Assembly (NCBI GenBank): GCA_963829355.1
Contig: CAWHHZ010000027.1
Coordinates: forward strand, 1-64,000
Direction: 5' to 3'
Length of the DNA: 64,000 nucleotides
Origin: CAWHHZ01 sp963829355
Lineage (GTDB): Bacteria; Acidobacteriota; Thermoanaerobaculia; Gp7-AA8; JAHWKK01
Position numbers and translations under genes: made by a program. The notes beneath the pieces were generated by a model. The model searched no databases. It saw nothing but the letters and a program-made list of their open reading frames with translations, and was not told where the DNA came from. Below, piece after piece: positions 46,396 through 56,190 of the stretch. Position 1 is the stretch's first letter. Each line of letters starts with the position of its first letter.

Positions 46396-49300
46396 ATGAA
46401 AGTTCTATTATTTTCGGCAACTGCCAGCCCGCATACGCTTTTCAGTCGCCTGGGTGGTTCAGGTACACCTCTGCTGCTTCTCGCTACGCTGCTTGGACTC
46501 TCGATTGCCACCGGCGTCAGAGGAGACGAGGTGACGTTTGGTTGCGTGACGGGCCGGATTACCGACCGACAGACCGGTGAGCCGCTTTCGGCTTCCGTCG
46601 CTCTGCCACTCCACGGGAGCGCGTTTGCGGTCAAAGGTGATTATCGCGTCTGTAACCTCCTCTCTGGTGACTACTTTTTTCAGGCAGGAGCGCCGGGATA
46701 TTTGAGCCAGCGACACGACGGAGTTGATACCTGCCCTTACGAATGCTCGATCATTCAGAATCTTCAGCCGCCGGAACCGGTCCGTATCAGCCCGGCCGGA
46801 GACGTCCGTGTGGACTTCGTGCTCACCCGCGGAGCGGGAGCTCATGGGCGGATCACGAATGGGCGCGGTGAAGCCGTCGAGGCAACGATCTACGCGTATC
46901 TGATCATGCCGCAGGGATACGAAAAGATCGCCGAAGCCAAAACTGACGGCAACGGCAACTACAGCTTTCCGACGGAGTTCTGGGGCGGTGATCAGTACCA
47001 GTTCTATGTATTCTCGGAACGGTATCTTCCGGCGATGCATGGGGTCGAATCATGCTCCGTCTGCGACCCTCGCAACGGAACCAGGATCGAGCTCGTTCGA
47101 GGCTCGTCCAAACGCCTCGACTTTCAGTTGCAGGATCGCTTCGGAACCGTGACGGGTCGAGTGATCGATCGCTTCACGAGGCAGCCTCTGCCGGGCGCCA
47201 GCGTCACATCGCCCGGCAACCCTGATGTGACCGTTCTTACGGATGCTGAAGGCCGCTACACGATGGAGGTCGAGAAAAAGCCGTTCAGGATCTATGCGAA
47301 CGCAGCCGACTACGGCACACAGGTTCACCCGTGCCCGTACCGTTGTGATCTTTACGAGGTGCCGGAGATCACACTAGGTCCCGACGGCACGACAACCGTG
47401 GATTTCGAGTTGTCGAAGATCGATTTGTGGCACGTGAAGCCGAGCTGGTCCCGCCCGGAAGGAGGCGCCATCGCGAGGCTCGTGGGCCGCTACCTGAAGG
47501 ACGTGGTCGAGCTCAGGATGGACGGGACACCGATTCCTTTTAATGTCTCGCATGACAACTTCGTGGAGTTTCCGCTGCCCCCTCACGCTGAAGGTAGCGT
47601 CACCCTCACGGTCGTCGACAGCGCTGGCGCGACATACGATCTCGTCGATGGGCTCACATACTGGAAGGGGACGGTTCCGCGGCGGATCCGAGACATCGAA
47701 ACGAAAATCACCATAGCCGATGACGAGTCGCCAACCGAGCTTGTGGCGACGGAGAACGATCTGTTCTTCCTTGCCGGGGGCAACGAAGACGGGTGGTCGC
47801 TATGGCGATCGGATGGATCTGCCGAAGGAAGTTCCGTTGTGGATTACATCGGAGCTGCATACATGACTCCGTTCGCTGGAAGACTCTATTTCACTGGTGG
47901 TCTGGGGCTTTCCCGGTCTGACGGAACCGAGAAGGGAACGCTGCCCGTCCTCACCACCGAAGGGTACCCGCTCAGGCAGGCAACATACCTCCGGGTCGCT
48001 GGCGATCACCTGTATTTTCGGGCTCTTGATCATCAGGATCAGCACTGGATCTGGGCGATGGACGGGGCTGGAGTGCCGCAGAAACTCTTGAGAGTCGTCG
48101 ACGGGGAAAGCCTGATGCACGTTGGCAGCATCGGGAATCGTGCTCTCTTTGGAGCTGACGACTCGCACGGTCACGACCTATGGATCAGCGACGGAACCGC
48201 AGAGGGGACTCACACCCTTGCAAGGCATGGCTATCCGTCTGACTTCGCCGAATTGAACGGGAAGACGTACTACGCAGGCTGGACCGCCTATGGCCGCGAA
48301 CTGATGGTCACGGATGGTACTACCGGTGGAACGAAGCTGGCCATCGATCTCGAGCCGAGTACCGGAAGTTCTTTTCCTGAACATTTGACAATTTTCCGCA
48401 ACAGACTCTACTTCCAGGCGTCGAGCAGGCGGGGCATCGGTCTCTGGAGTACCGACGGTACCGAAGCCGGCACCCGATTCGAGTCATCGGGACGTGGCCG
48501 GATACTGGTCCTGGGCAGCTTGTTGTACTTTGCCACAGATACAGAGCTTCGTCGCACCGACGGCTTCAGTGTCAGCCGTTTCCGCGACGTGGATTTTGGG
48601 GATCTGCTTTCGGTTGCTGGCGGCAGGATCTGGTTTGAGGAGCACTACCAGAACCGGCCTTGCGAGACCGAACCATCATGCACGGCCTTGTGGGGGTCAG
48701 ATGGCACCACTGCGGGCACCGTGCGGATGGAAGGTCTCGTCCGGTATGGCGGTGCGTTTCCGATTGGATTCAAGAACGACGTTTGCTTCCCCGCCGTGGC
48801 GCCATCGACTGGAGCAGCACTCTGGTGTGTGAGTGGCACGAGCAATCAGCCGCGTCTGATCAAGAAATTCACTAACAGAGAGTGGTTCAGAAGCTCGAGT
48901 CCCCAGCTCTTCCCAACGCAATACGGGCCCCTCTATCTGAGCGCTTTCACGTCCGAGACCGGCCGTGAGCTGTGGGTTTCCGACCTGAGCGAGTCGGGCA
49001 CGATCATGTTGAAGGATCTCAATCCGGGAGTCCTCGATGGTGTCGGGGGGCCGGTCCTCGAGACGAGCAACGGGCGAGCCGTGTTCGTCGGCCTGACCGA
49101 AGCCACCGGTGCAGAACTATGGGTGACTGAGGGGACACCTCAGACGACGCGAGCGTTGATCGAACTGCGTCCCGGGCCCGAGCATGGCGCGGGCGAGCTT
49201 CTGTTTACGATCGCCGGACGCGCATATTTCCTCGAGGCCCCACGTGCCGACGAAGCCGCGTGGATGTGGAGTACCGATGGGACTGAGGCGGGAACCCGGC

Positions 49301-50121
49301 GTGAGCTCTTTCCTGCCCCTCAGTCCCCCTCCGTATGGGGTTCGAAGATCGTCTTTGTTGGAAATCGCGAGCGAGACGCCTGCACGGTCTGCGAGTGGAA
49401 TCCGGCGACTGGGGAACTGCAGGAGCTGTGGCGCCCACAGGAGGCGCACGAGTATGAACCGTGGTTCACTCGGCTCGAGGTAGCGGGTAACACACTTTTT
49501 GTTCACACGAACGGTCCGGGTTGGGGAGCTCTATATCTTCTCGACGCCGGTAAGCCGTCCGTACGAGTGTCGGACAGTGCCGTCGATCAGATCGTGCCGG
49601 TGGGGTCGTCTCTCCTGCTTCTGAGCCGTGCGACGATCGCGCCTCTCGATCGCCTGTGGATCCGTGTCTATGACGAATCTCGGGTCATATACGAGCAATG
49701 GGTCGAGGCGGAGCAGGGAGTTGGCTATTCCGTGGTCGCGGGGGATCGGGTTTTCATATTTGTCGGCCGGGACGGGGGATCCAGCCGGGATCTCTGGGTT
49801 TTCGACGATGAAGGGCTCAGGCACGTGGAGCGATTTGCAAACTGGACGGGTGAGGTTGCCGGAACGCCAGATGGGCTCATCTTCTTCAACTATGCGCAAC
49901 GGGGGGATCGAGAGATGTGGCAGAGTGACGGTACGCCGGCCGGGACGCGTAGAGCGTGGGACATCAACCCCGCGGGATCGTCGAACCCCACTCAGCTCCG
50001 CGTGATCGGATCACACCTCGTCTTCGTCGCGGAATCTCCGGAAGATGACCTGGAGCCGTGGGTGGTCCGATACAAACCAGACGCGCGGAAGCGCGCGGTG
50101 CGGGGACGAGGGAAGCAGTGA
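46396..50121 (+). CDS. Large secreted protein: carboxypeptidase-regulatory-like domains plus ELWxxDGTxxGT repeats
   Basis: A 1241-residue exported protein. ATG 46396 is followed by a signal peptide (core TPLLLLATLLGLSIATGV, cleavage near residue 44). Three carboxypeptidase-regulatory-like beta-sandwich units follow: VTGRITDRQTGEPLSASVAL, HGRITNGRGEAVEATIY and VTGRVIDRFTRQPLPGASV. A short IPT/TIG-like segment lies around residues 360-430. The remaining ~800 residues carry many copies of an LWxxDGTxxGT motif (SLWRSDGSAEGS, DLWISDGTAEGT, GLWSTDGTEAGT, MWQSDGTPAGT) alternating with LYF-type strands. These build a beta-propeller-like array of the hyalin/ELW type. Such proteins are cell-surface or extracellular; function is not known. 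CPY pairs suggest extra disulfides. It lies immediately upstream of the RHS array, with a small hairpin at 50161-50176. Confidence 0.82.
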   Translation: MKVLLFSATASPHTLFSRLGGSGTPLLLLATLLGLSIATGVRGDEVTFGCVTGRITDRQTGEPLSASVALPLHGSAFAVKGDYRVCNLLSGDYFFQAGAPGYLSQRHDGVDTCPYECSIIQNLQPPEPVRISPAGDVRVDFVLTRGAGAHGRITNGRGEAVEATIYAYLIMPQGYEKIAEAKTDGNGNYSFPTEFWGGDQYQFYVFSERYLPAMHGVESCSVCDPRNGTRIELVRGSSKRLDFQLQDRFGTVTGRVIDRFTRQPLPGASVTSPGNPDVTVLTDAEGRYTMEVEKKPFRIYANAADYGTQVHPCPYRCDLYEVPEITLGPDGTTTVDFELSKIDLWHVKPSWSRPEGGAIARLVGRYLKDVVELRMDGTPIPFNVSHDNFVEFPLPPHAEGSVTLTVVDSAGATYDLVDGLTYWKGTVPRRIRDIETKITIADDESPTELVATENDLFFLAGGNEDGWSLWRSDGSAEGSSVVDYIGAAYMTPFAGRLYFTGGLGLSRSDGTEKGTLPVLTTEGYPLRQATYLRVAGDHLYFRALDHQDQHWIWAMDGAGVPQKLLRVVDGESLMHVGSIGNRALFGADDSHGHDLWISDGTAEGTHTLARHGYPSDFAELNGKTYYAGWTAYGRELMVTDGTTGGTKLAIDLEPSTGSSFPEHLTIFRNRLYFQASSRRGIGLWSTDGTEAGTRFESSGRGRILVLGSLLYFATDTELRRTDGFSVSRFRDVDFGDLLSVAGGRIWFEEHYQNRPCETEPSCTALWGSDGTTAGTVRMEGLVRYGGAFPIGFKNDVCFPAVAPSTGAALWCVSGTSNQPRLIKKFTNREWFRSSSPQLFPTQYGPLYLSAFTSETGRELWVSDLSESGTIMLKDLNPGVLDGVGGPVLETSNGRAVFVGLTEATGAELWVTEGTPQTTRALIELRPGPEHGAGELLFTIAGRAYFLEAPRADEAAWMWSTDGTEAGTRRELFPAPQSPSVWGSKIVFVGNRERDACTVCEWNPATGELQELWRPQEAHEYEPWFTRLEVAGNTLFVHTNGPGWGALYLLDAGKPSVRVSDSAVDQIVPVGSSLLLLSRATIAPLDRLWIRVYDESRVIYEQWVEAEQGVGYSVVAGDRVFIFVGRDGGSSRDLWVFDDEGLRHVERFANWTGEVAGTPDGLIFFNYAQRGDREMWQSDGTPAGTRRAWDINPAGSSNPTQLRVIGSHLVFVAESPEDDLEPWVVRYKPDARKRAVRGRGKQ

Positions 50122-50293
50122 CGATCGGGGCGTCCAGGAGATTGATCCCGATTTCATTCACCCAGTGAAACTGGGGTGACGGGTCTTTGTGTTCTGGAAG
50201 AATATTGAAGAACTACTCGAAGCCTTACGTACTGAGCTCATGCCTCACGTCGCGGTCTCACCCGACCGGTCCACGATTCACCGCCGTACCTCC

Positions 50294-50404
50294 GGGGTCA
50301 GATCTTCGTTTTTCAGTATTTTCTACGAGGAGTGGAATGTTTACCGTAATTGGCTGCTGGATTCTACGAACGGTAGAATTGACGGAAAGCAAAGACCTGG
50401 CCCC
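50294..50404. mobile_element. MITE-like element, copy 1
   Basis: A 111-bp element with imperfect terminal inverted repeats: GGGGTCAGATCTT at the left and AAAGACCTGGCCCC at the right. It contains an internal palindrome (ATTCTACGAACGGTAGAAT) and a conserved GAGGAGTGGAATGTTTACCG block. Near-identical copies lie at 52815-52927 and 59746-59856. It carries no gene. The right end is fused directly to RHS coding sequence. Confidence 0.75.
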
Positions 50405-52427
50405 AAGCCTTACGCCCAGAGCGAGTACCAGTACGACGCGTTCGGCCGGCTGTGGCGGGAGCGCAGGCTCCTGCCCTCCGGCTCATGGACGACCAAGGAG
50501 ACGATCTACGACAACATGAGCCGGCCGTTCACCTCCTCGGAGTGGGACACCGTTCTCTCTCCCACGGCGAAGTCGACCCTCTACTACGACTGGGCCGGGC
50601 GGGTGACGAAGCAGACCCCTCCGGATGGCACCACTCACGACGTCACGTTCGGCTACACCGGATCACGCCTGAAGAGCCGGACCGTGAAGATCGCCACCGC
50701 CTCAGGTGTCGAGAGCAGTTCCACGACGACCGAGGAGTACGACGGCCTCGGACGGCTGTGGAAAGTCACCGAGCCCTCCGGCACCAGCGGCGCCACCGTC
50801 GTCACCCGCTACACCTATGACGGCGCCAACCGCCTGACCCAGGTGTGCGGCGGGTTCGTCTCCTCATATGCCCAGACCCGAACCTTCACCTACGACGGCC
50901 GTGGTCTTCTCACCTCCGAGGTGCATCCGGAGCGGACGATTGCGGCGTACACTGAGTTCGATGCGAACGGCAATGCGACACGCCAGCGCACCGGCACGAC
51001 AGTGGGAGGCGCATTCGACATGCGGCTGACCTTCGATCGCGCGGGGCGTCTGACGACCGTCGCCGAGGCGGGTGGTTCGCTCCGCACAATGAAGAGCTTC
51101 ACGTACGGCACGAGCGGCACGAGCAATGGAAAGCTGCTGACCGCGGTTCGTTACAATTACGACGCATCGATCGGCAATCCCGTGATCACCGAGACCTACA
51201 CCTACGGCGGGAAGCAGGGCCGCGTCGCCGCACGGGCGACCAGCTCGAGTACCGGCCCCTCGTTCAACGCCAGCTTCACCTGGAACGACCTCGGTCAGGC
51301 GGCGACAGTGACGTATCCCGGCTGCACGTTCTCGCCATGCAATGCCGCCCCGGGGCCGGTACGCACGGTGACGAGCAGTTACACCAACGGCTACCTCACC
51401 TCGGTCGGCGGGTTCACGAACACGATCACATACCATCCGAACGGGCTGACGAATGCCATCCCGCACCTCAACGGCATGACGGTGACGCAGGCGAATAGCC
51501 CGCACAAGATGATGCGGCCCGCGACGATCACCGCAACGAGTGGCGCCGGCACCCTCTGGGCGTCCGGGACCTACGCCTACGATGGCGCCGGAAACATCAA
51601 GGCGATCGGCTCGAACTTCTACTACTACGACCTCGTCAGCCGCGTCGTGGATGGAACGTCAGGAAGCGACCAGCGAGACGCAGGATGCCGAGGCGATGAA
51701 GTTCACCGGCCACGAACGAGATACGGAGTTCAACGGCACCGGCGGCACCCTCGACTACATGCACGCGCGGTACTACAGCGTGAGGCTGGGACGGTTTTTG
51801 AGTGTGGATCCAGCGAAGAGCAGCTTCAAACCTAGCCAGCCTCAGACATGGAACCGATACGAGTACGGATTGAATAATCCCATAATCATGATTGATCCGG
51901 ACGGCCGTGAGAACACTATCTATATTTACCAAACGTTACCGATTTACAGGCAGCGGAGTATCGACGCTGAGGCCCTCGCGTCCAAGACCGGGATGACTGT
52001 CAACGTTGTCAATCGAGCTAGCAAGTCGGAGATACTTGATGGTCTTAGACGTAGCGATAGCACGGACATTGTTGCTATTTTCGGCGACGCTAATCCGAGG
52101 GGTTTTGAGACGAATGAGATGCTGGGAAGGGGTTTTATAACCAAGAAGGAGATTGGAAAGGCCCTCGGCGCCGACGGTAATCCTGCCGGCGTATGCCTGA
52201 TGATGGGATGCAGCAGCCAAGAAATCGCACGGGAAGCGACAAGAGCGAGTGGTACCACAGCAATCGGAACCATGACCGATGTGAATACAACAGGTCTTTT
52301 CGGGGCGATGAAGAAGCTTCTCGAACGCCTTCCTACGGAGGGACCGACAGCCAAATTGATTTCGGATTCAGAGGAAGGAAACTTCAGCAATGACGTCCTT
52401 TTTGTCATCTACCGTCCCGAACGCTAG
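50405..52427 (+). pseudogene. RHS core fragment 1 with C-terminal tip 1 (possible caspase-like)
   Basis: This is the longest RHS fragment of the array, with many YD repeats (YTYDGANRLTQV, FTYDGRGLLTSE, YAYDGAGNIKAI). The 5' part of a normal RHS gene is missing and coding starts at the MITE edge. The frame breaks at 51658/51659. Compared with fragment 2, 566 bases are missing between DGT and QEATSETQDAE, which shifts the frame. The second frame continues through the HARYYSVRLGRFLSVDP boundary and DPDGRE into the tip (about 51910-52427). The tip reads VAIFGDANPRGF, ITKKEIGKAL and GVCLMMGCSSQEIAREATRASGTTAIGTM, with the order of caspase/CHAT-like folds around a GCSS cysteine. The usual His is not obvious, so this fold call is tentative. 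Tip DNA looks more AT-rich than the core. Confidence 0.7.
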
Positions 52428-52446
52428 TCAATCTCGGTGGAACCAT

Positions 52447-52800
52447 ATGGAACTACTAAGGTCTGTTTTTAGATGTATTCCGTTCATGCTGGTATCGCTC
52501 GCCTCAGCAATTCTGGCCGGCGAGATGGCTCGTCTTGGGCAGGCTGCGGTGCATGGTGAAGTAGAAGCCGTTTACGTGAGCGTGTCCATGTCAGCAGGGG
52601 ATCGCCTGAGAGATGTTGTTCCGCTAGTGGCGATTGGTATACACGTATTTCTCGCCGCCCAGCTGAAGGACGGCTCACGAATGTATTCCTTTCTCTTCGC
52701 GCAAGTCGCACTTGCATGTATGTTCGCAACTTATTTTCTTCTGATCGCCTTGGCCTTCTTGCTTCTGATGTTCGACAAGCCCATCCTCGGTGGAATGTGA
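52447..52800 (+). CDS. Small membrane protein, candidate immunity partner 1
   Basis: A 117-residue protein starting at ATG 52447, 19 bases after tip 1. Three or four membrane helices are seen: IPFMLVSLASAILAGEMA, VVPLVAIGIHVFLAAQL and LFAQVALACMFATYFLLIALAFLLLMF. It has no recognised family. In polymorphic toxin loci a small gene directly after the toxin tip normally encodes the specific immunity protein; position is the only evidence for that role here. A multi-pass immunity protein would suit a membrane- or envelope-acting toxin. The DNA is AT-richer than the housekeeping genes. Confidence 0.6.
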   Translation: MELLRSVFRCIPFMLVSLASAILAGEMARLGQAAVHGEVEAVYVSVSMSAGDRLRDVVPLVAIGIHVFLAAQLKDGSRMYSFLFAQVALACMFATYFLLIALAFLLLMFDKPILGGM

Positions 52801-52812
52801 GCTGGAAAGCAT

Positions 52813-54702
52813 TTGGGGACAGGTCTTCGTTTTTCGGTGTGTTTCTACGAGGAGTGGAATGTTTACCGTACTTGGGTGCTGAATTCTATGATCAGTAGAA
52901 TCGACCGAGCACCGAAGACGTGGCCCCGCACCTACGGCGGAAAGCAGGGCCGCGTCGCCTCACGGGCGACGAGCTCGAGCACCGGTCCCTCGTTCAACGC
53001 CAGCTTCACCTGGAACGACCTCGGCCAGGCGGCGACGGTGACGTATCCCGGCTGCACGTTCTCGCCATGCAATGCCGCCCCGGGGCCGGTACGCACGGTG
53101 ACGAGCAACTACACCAACGGCTACCTCACCTCGGTGGGCGGCTTCACGAACACGATCACATACCACCCGAACGGGCTGACGAACGCCATCCCGCACCTCA
53201 ACGGCATGACGGTGACGCAGGCGAACGATCCGTTCAAGATGATGCGTCCCGCGTCGATCACGGCGACGGTGGGAGCCGCGACTCCGTGGGCTTCGGGGAC
53301 CTACGCCTACGATGGCGCCGGAAACATCAAGGGAATCGGGTCGAACTTCTACTACTACGATCTCGTCAGCCGCGTCGTGGATGGAACGGCCGAGTACACG
53401 AGCGGCAGCATCCACAAGCGCCAGACCTACGGCTATGATCCTTACGGCAACATGAAGACCATCGGCACGATCGTGAATGGTGCGGCCCCGACCACGCTCA
53501 CGTTGTTGCCGAGCTCGACGACCAACCGGCTGACGAACTCCGGCACGACCTATGATGATTCGGGGAACATGACTGCCTGGGGAACGAGTGGTACGCCCAT
53601 CTGGCTCTACGGCTTCGACGGGCTGAACATGATGCAGTCGAATAACAACGGTGTGCGAACGCGCCGCTACGTCTACACGGCCGACGACGAGCGCATTGCC
53701 GTATACGACGCTACCGCCGTACGCTGGACCTGGCGCCTCCGCGGAGTCGACAACAAAGTCCTGCGGGAGTACCGCCAGCAGGGAAGCACCTGGACCTGGC
53801 AGAAGGACCACGTCTACCGCGGCAGCTCGCTTCTCGCCTCCGACGAGCCAACGATCGGCGTCCGCCACTTCGCTCTGGATCACCTCGGCACAATACGTCT
53901 GATCACGAGCAGCACCGGAACAACGGTGTCCACTCACAACTACTATCCATTCGGTCAGGAAGCGACCAGCGAGACGCAGGACGCCGAGGCGATGAAGTTC
54001 ACCGGCCACGAACGAGATACGGAGTTCAACGGCACCGGCGGGACTCTCGACTACATGCACGCGCGGTACTACGGGCCGTCAGTTGGGAGGTTTCTCAGCG
54101 TTGATCCGGGAGATGATTGGCAGCTTGAGCGGCCTCAGTCGCTTAACCTTTACGGTTACACCGCCGGCAATCCCGTCACTTTTACCGATCCCGATGGCAA
54201 GGCCCGGCTGCGGTATTTCCTGCAAACATTGAAAGGATTCAGGAGAGAGATCACGAGAGCGAAGGCGGTCCGAGAATCGGTAGCTGGAAGTAGTCGCCGT
54301 CACAGTGTCTCTGTGCGAGGGGACGAGCGCGCACGACAGGAAGCATACCGAGTTCTGAAAGATGCCAATCCAAAAGCCAAGGTAGAGCATGATGATGCTC
54401 ACCAACTCGACGGAGTTGAACGAGCACTTCATCCGAACGACGCCGAACGACTGAATCATTGGCAGACTAAGGGAGGCAATCGGAAAGCCGACGTTGGCTA
54501 TGAGATAGTCAAGGCCGCGATCGGTATCTTCGGTGGAGTGGCCGGCTATGTTTTGGACGCAGAGGCTGTGGGGCTCGACGAGATGGAACAGCTCGAAGAG
54601 GCGGAAAGACAGATGTTGATGTGTGGTGATGTCGTACAGGACAATTGCCTCTCGACGCAATTGATGCAGGATGTGCCGCGTCATGGAAACTCATCAGAAT
54701 GA
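52813..54702 (+). CDS. RHS core fragment 2 with C-terminal tip 2
   Basis: An open frame whose first ~38 codons lie in the MITE and are unlikely to be native; RHS sequence begins at about 52928 (TYGGKQGRVASRATSSS). The core is almost the same in DNA as fragments 1 and 4 and runs through GVRHFALDHLGTIRLITSS to the boundary HARYYGPSVGRFLSVDP and DPDG. Tip 2 (from about 54200) is basic at first, then has KVEHDDAHQLDGVERALHPNDAERLNHWQ, a His/Asp-rich block that could be an HNH-like nuclease site. A Gly-rich hydrophobic stretch and an acidic end follow. The nuclease idea is weak. The stop overlaps the next gene (ATGA). Confidence 0.7.
   Translation: MGTGLRFSVCFYEEWNVYRTWVLNSMISRIDRAPKTWPRTYGGKQGRVASRATSSSTGPSFNASFTWNDLGQAATVTYPGCTFSPCNAAPGPVRTVTSNYTNGYLTSVGGFTNTITYHPNGLTNAIPHLNGMTVTQANDPFKMMRPASITATVGAATPWASGTYAYDGAGNIKGIGSNFYYYDLVSRVVDGTAEYTSGSIHKRQTYGYDPYGNMKTIGTIVNGAAPTTLTLLPSSTTNRLTNSGTTYDDSGNMTAWGTSGTPIWLYGFDGLNMMQSNNNGVRTRRYVYTADDERIAVYDATAVRWTWRLRGVDNKVLREYRQQGSTWTWQKDHVYRGSSLLASDEPTIGVRHFALDHLGTIRLITSSTGTTVSTHNYYPFGQEATSETQDAEAMKFTGHERDTEFNGTGGTLDYMHARYYGPSVGRFLSVDPGDDWQLERPQSLNLYGYTAGNPVTFTDPDGKARLRYFLQTLKGFRREITRAKAVRESVAGSSRRHSVSVRGDERARQEAYRVLKDANPKAKVEHDDAHQLDGVERALHPNDAERLNHWQTKGGNRKADVGYEIVKAAIGIFGGVAGYVLDAEAVGLDEMEQLEEAERQMLMCGDVVQDNCLSTQLMQDVPRHGNSSE
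52815..52927. mobile_element. MITE-like element, copy 2
   Basis: A 113-bp diverged copy with ends GGGGACAGGTCTTCG and GAAGACGTGGCCCC. The internal GAGGAGTGGAATGTTTACCG block is retained; the internal palindrome is partly lost. It sits exactly between partner gene 1 and RHS fragment 2. Confidence 0.7.
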
Positions 54703-55016
54703 GAGCAGGAACTGCTGACATGCAGGACAAGACGTTCCTGGTGATCATCAACATCGATAAGATGCGGCTGGTTGCTCCAGATGGGGAGTTTTCTGGTGGC
54801 GCTTGGGCACGATTGGAGGTCACGGCAGGAGATCGTGACCAAGCCGCGGATCAGGCTATCGAAGAGCTTTTCCGAGATTCACAGTTTTGCGAGGTGCTTC
54901 GGCGGGGACGGAATCACATTGGTGATCTCTGTCTTTTGATCGACAGTGTTGAAGAGACTTCGCCATCGGACAAGAGCAACGATGTGGCGATTGTCTATTA
55001 TGAAATCACTGAGTGA
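54699..55016 (+). CDS. Candidate immunity partner 2
   Basis: A 105-residue soluble protein. The ATG at 54699 overlaps the stop of tip 2 (ATGA), so translation is coupled; an internal ATG at 54720 is possible. It contains beta strands (FLVIINIDKMRLVAPDG, DLCLLIDSVEET, DVAIVYYEITE) and one helix (DQAADQAIEELFRD), and it is acidic. No family is recognised. The coupling and small acidic nature fit an immunity protein against a basic nuclease-like tip. Its end overlaps the start of RHS fragment 3. Confidence 0.6.
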   Translation: MRAGTADMQDKTFLVIINIDKMRLVAPDGEFSGGAWARLEVTAGDRDQAADQAIEELFRDSQFCEVLRRGRNHIGDLCLLIDSVEETSPSDKSNDVAIVYYEITE

Positions 55017-56190
55017 GAGTCAGGACGACCCCAGCCGTTGGTACGTACGACGAGTCGTCAACCAGACGCAGTGGGGGAGCTGGCTCTACGGCTTCGACGG
55101 GCTCAACATGATGCAGTCGAACAACAACGGCTCCCGCACGCTCCGCTACGTCTACACCGCCGACGATGAGCGGATCGCCGTCTACGATGCGACGGCCGTG
55201 AAGTGGACCTGGCGCCTGCGCGGGGTCGACAACAAGGTGCTGCGCGAGTACCGGCTTCAGGGAGGCACCTGGAGCTGGCAGAAGGACCACGTCTACCGCG
55301 GCAGCTCACTTCTCGCGACTGACGAGCCGACCATCGGCGTCCGTCACTTCGCCCTCGACCACCTCGGCACGCCGCGCCTGATCACCAGCAGCACAGGCGC
55401 CACGGTCTCACTCCACAACTACTATCCCTTCGGCCAGGAAGCCACGAGCGAGACCCAGGACGCCGAGGTGATGAAGTTCACCGGCCACGAGCGCGACACG
55501 GAATTCACCAACGCCATGAGCTCGCTCGACTACATGCACGCGCGCTACTACAGCGTGAGGCTGGGACGGTTTTTGAGTGTTGATCCAAAACGATCAAGCG
55601 CTCTGCCGTCAGCTCCCCAAACGTGGAATCGATTCAGTTACGCTCTCGGCAGTCCGCTCAAGTTTGTCGATCCTGATGGAAGAGATGCGGTCCTCGTCAT
55701 CGTCTCGGAGGGTGGGGACTTCAAGGAGGTGGCTGGACATGCGGCACTATGGGTAGGTAACGACGACAACGGCTTTGGTATCAGCGTTTTTGGCGGAGTG
55801 CAGTTCGAGGGTAAGACAGCCGCTCTAAACGACTTCGTCTCCAAATACGCCGAGAACAGAACGGTCACCACCTATCTGCTCCGGACTTCACCCGCAGAAG
55901 ATGCTCGCATGGTTGAGTTCATGAAAGGCGACCCAACCAGAGCCGGAATTGATGATACACAGAGCATTGTGCGTGAAAACTGTTCCAAAGCAATTGCCAA
56001 CACTTTGACTGCGGGAGGTGTGATTAGCCACCAGCGAGCCGTGGCACTCGATATTCTCGGTGTCATTTATTCTCCTGACGGTCTAGAGAGAAGTGCGAAG
56101 GGTGGCGCCCTATCTGATCGTCTTACGGGCGTCCGATTGTTCACGCCTACGAAGCGGAAGAGCGAGGATCTCCATGAAGCTGATGACTAG
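55000..56190 (+). CDS. RHS core fragment 3 with permuted papain-like tip 3
   Basis: A 396-residue frame; the start is ATG 55000, inside the end of partner gene 2. Short core: from about 55065 (GSWLYGFDGLNMMQSNNNGS) through RHFALDHLGTPRL to HARYYSVRLGRFLSVDP and FVDPDGRD. Tip 3 (residues ~230-396) begins VLVIVSEGGDFKEVAGHAALWVGND and later has the segment RENCSKAIANTLTAGG. A His in GHAALWVG followed much later by Cys in NCSxxI is the order of permuted papain/NlpC-like folds (LRAT, YiiX), which act as peptidases, amidases or acyltransferases. That fold call is inferred from motif order only. No MITE precedes this cassette. Confidence 0.7.
   Translation: MKSLSESQDDPSRWYVRRVVNQTQWGSWLYGFDGLNMMQSNNNGSRTLRYVYTADDERIAVYDATAVKWTWRLRGVDNKVLREYRLQGGTWSWQKDHVYRGSSLLATDEPTIGVRHFALDHLGTPRLITSSTGATVSLHNYYPFGQEATSETQDAEVMKFTGHERDTEFTNAMSSLDYMHARYYSVRLGRFLSVDPKRSSALPSAPQTWNRFSYALGSPLKFVDPDGRDAVLVIVSEGGDFKEVAGHAALWVGNDDNGFGISVFGGVQFEGKTAALNDFVSKYAENRTVTTYLLRTSPAEDARMVEFMKGDPTRAGIDDTQSIVRENCSKAIANTLTAGGVISHQRAVALDILGVIYSPDGLERSAKGGALSDRLTGVRLFTPTKRKSEDLHEADD

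Noticed and set aside
50189..50404. GTG 50189 as the real start of RHS fragment 1
   Set aside because: These codons lie in the MITE-like element and its flank, with no ribosome site. The RHS gene is truncated at the 5' side.
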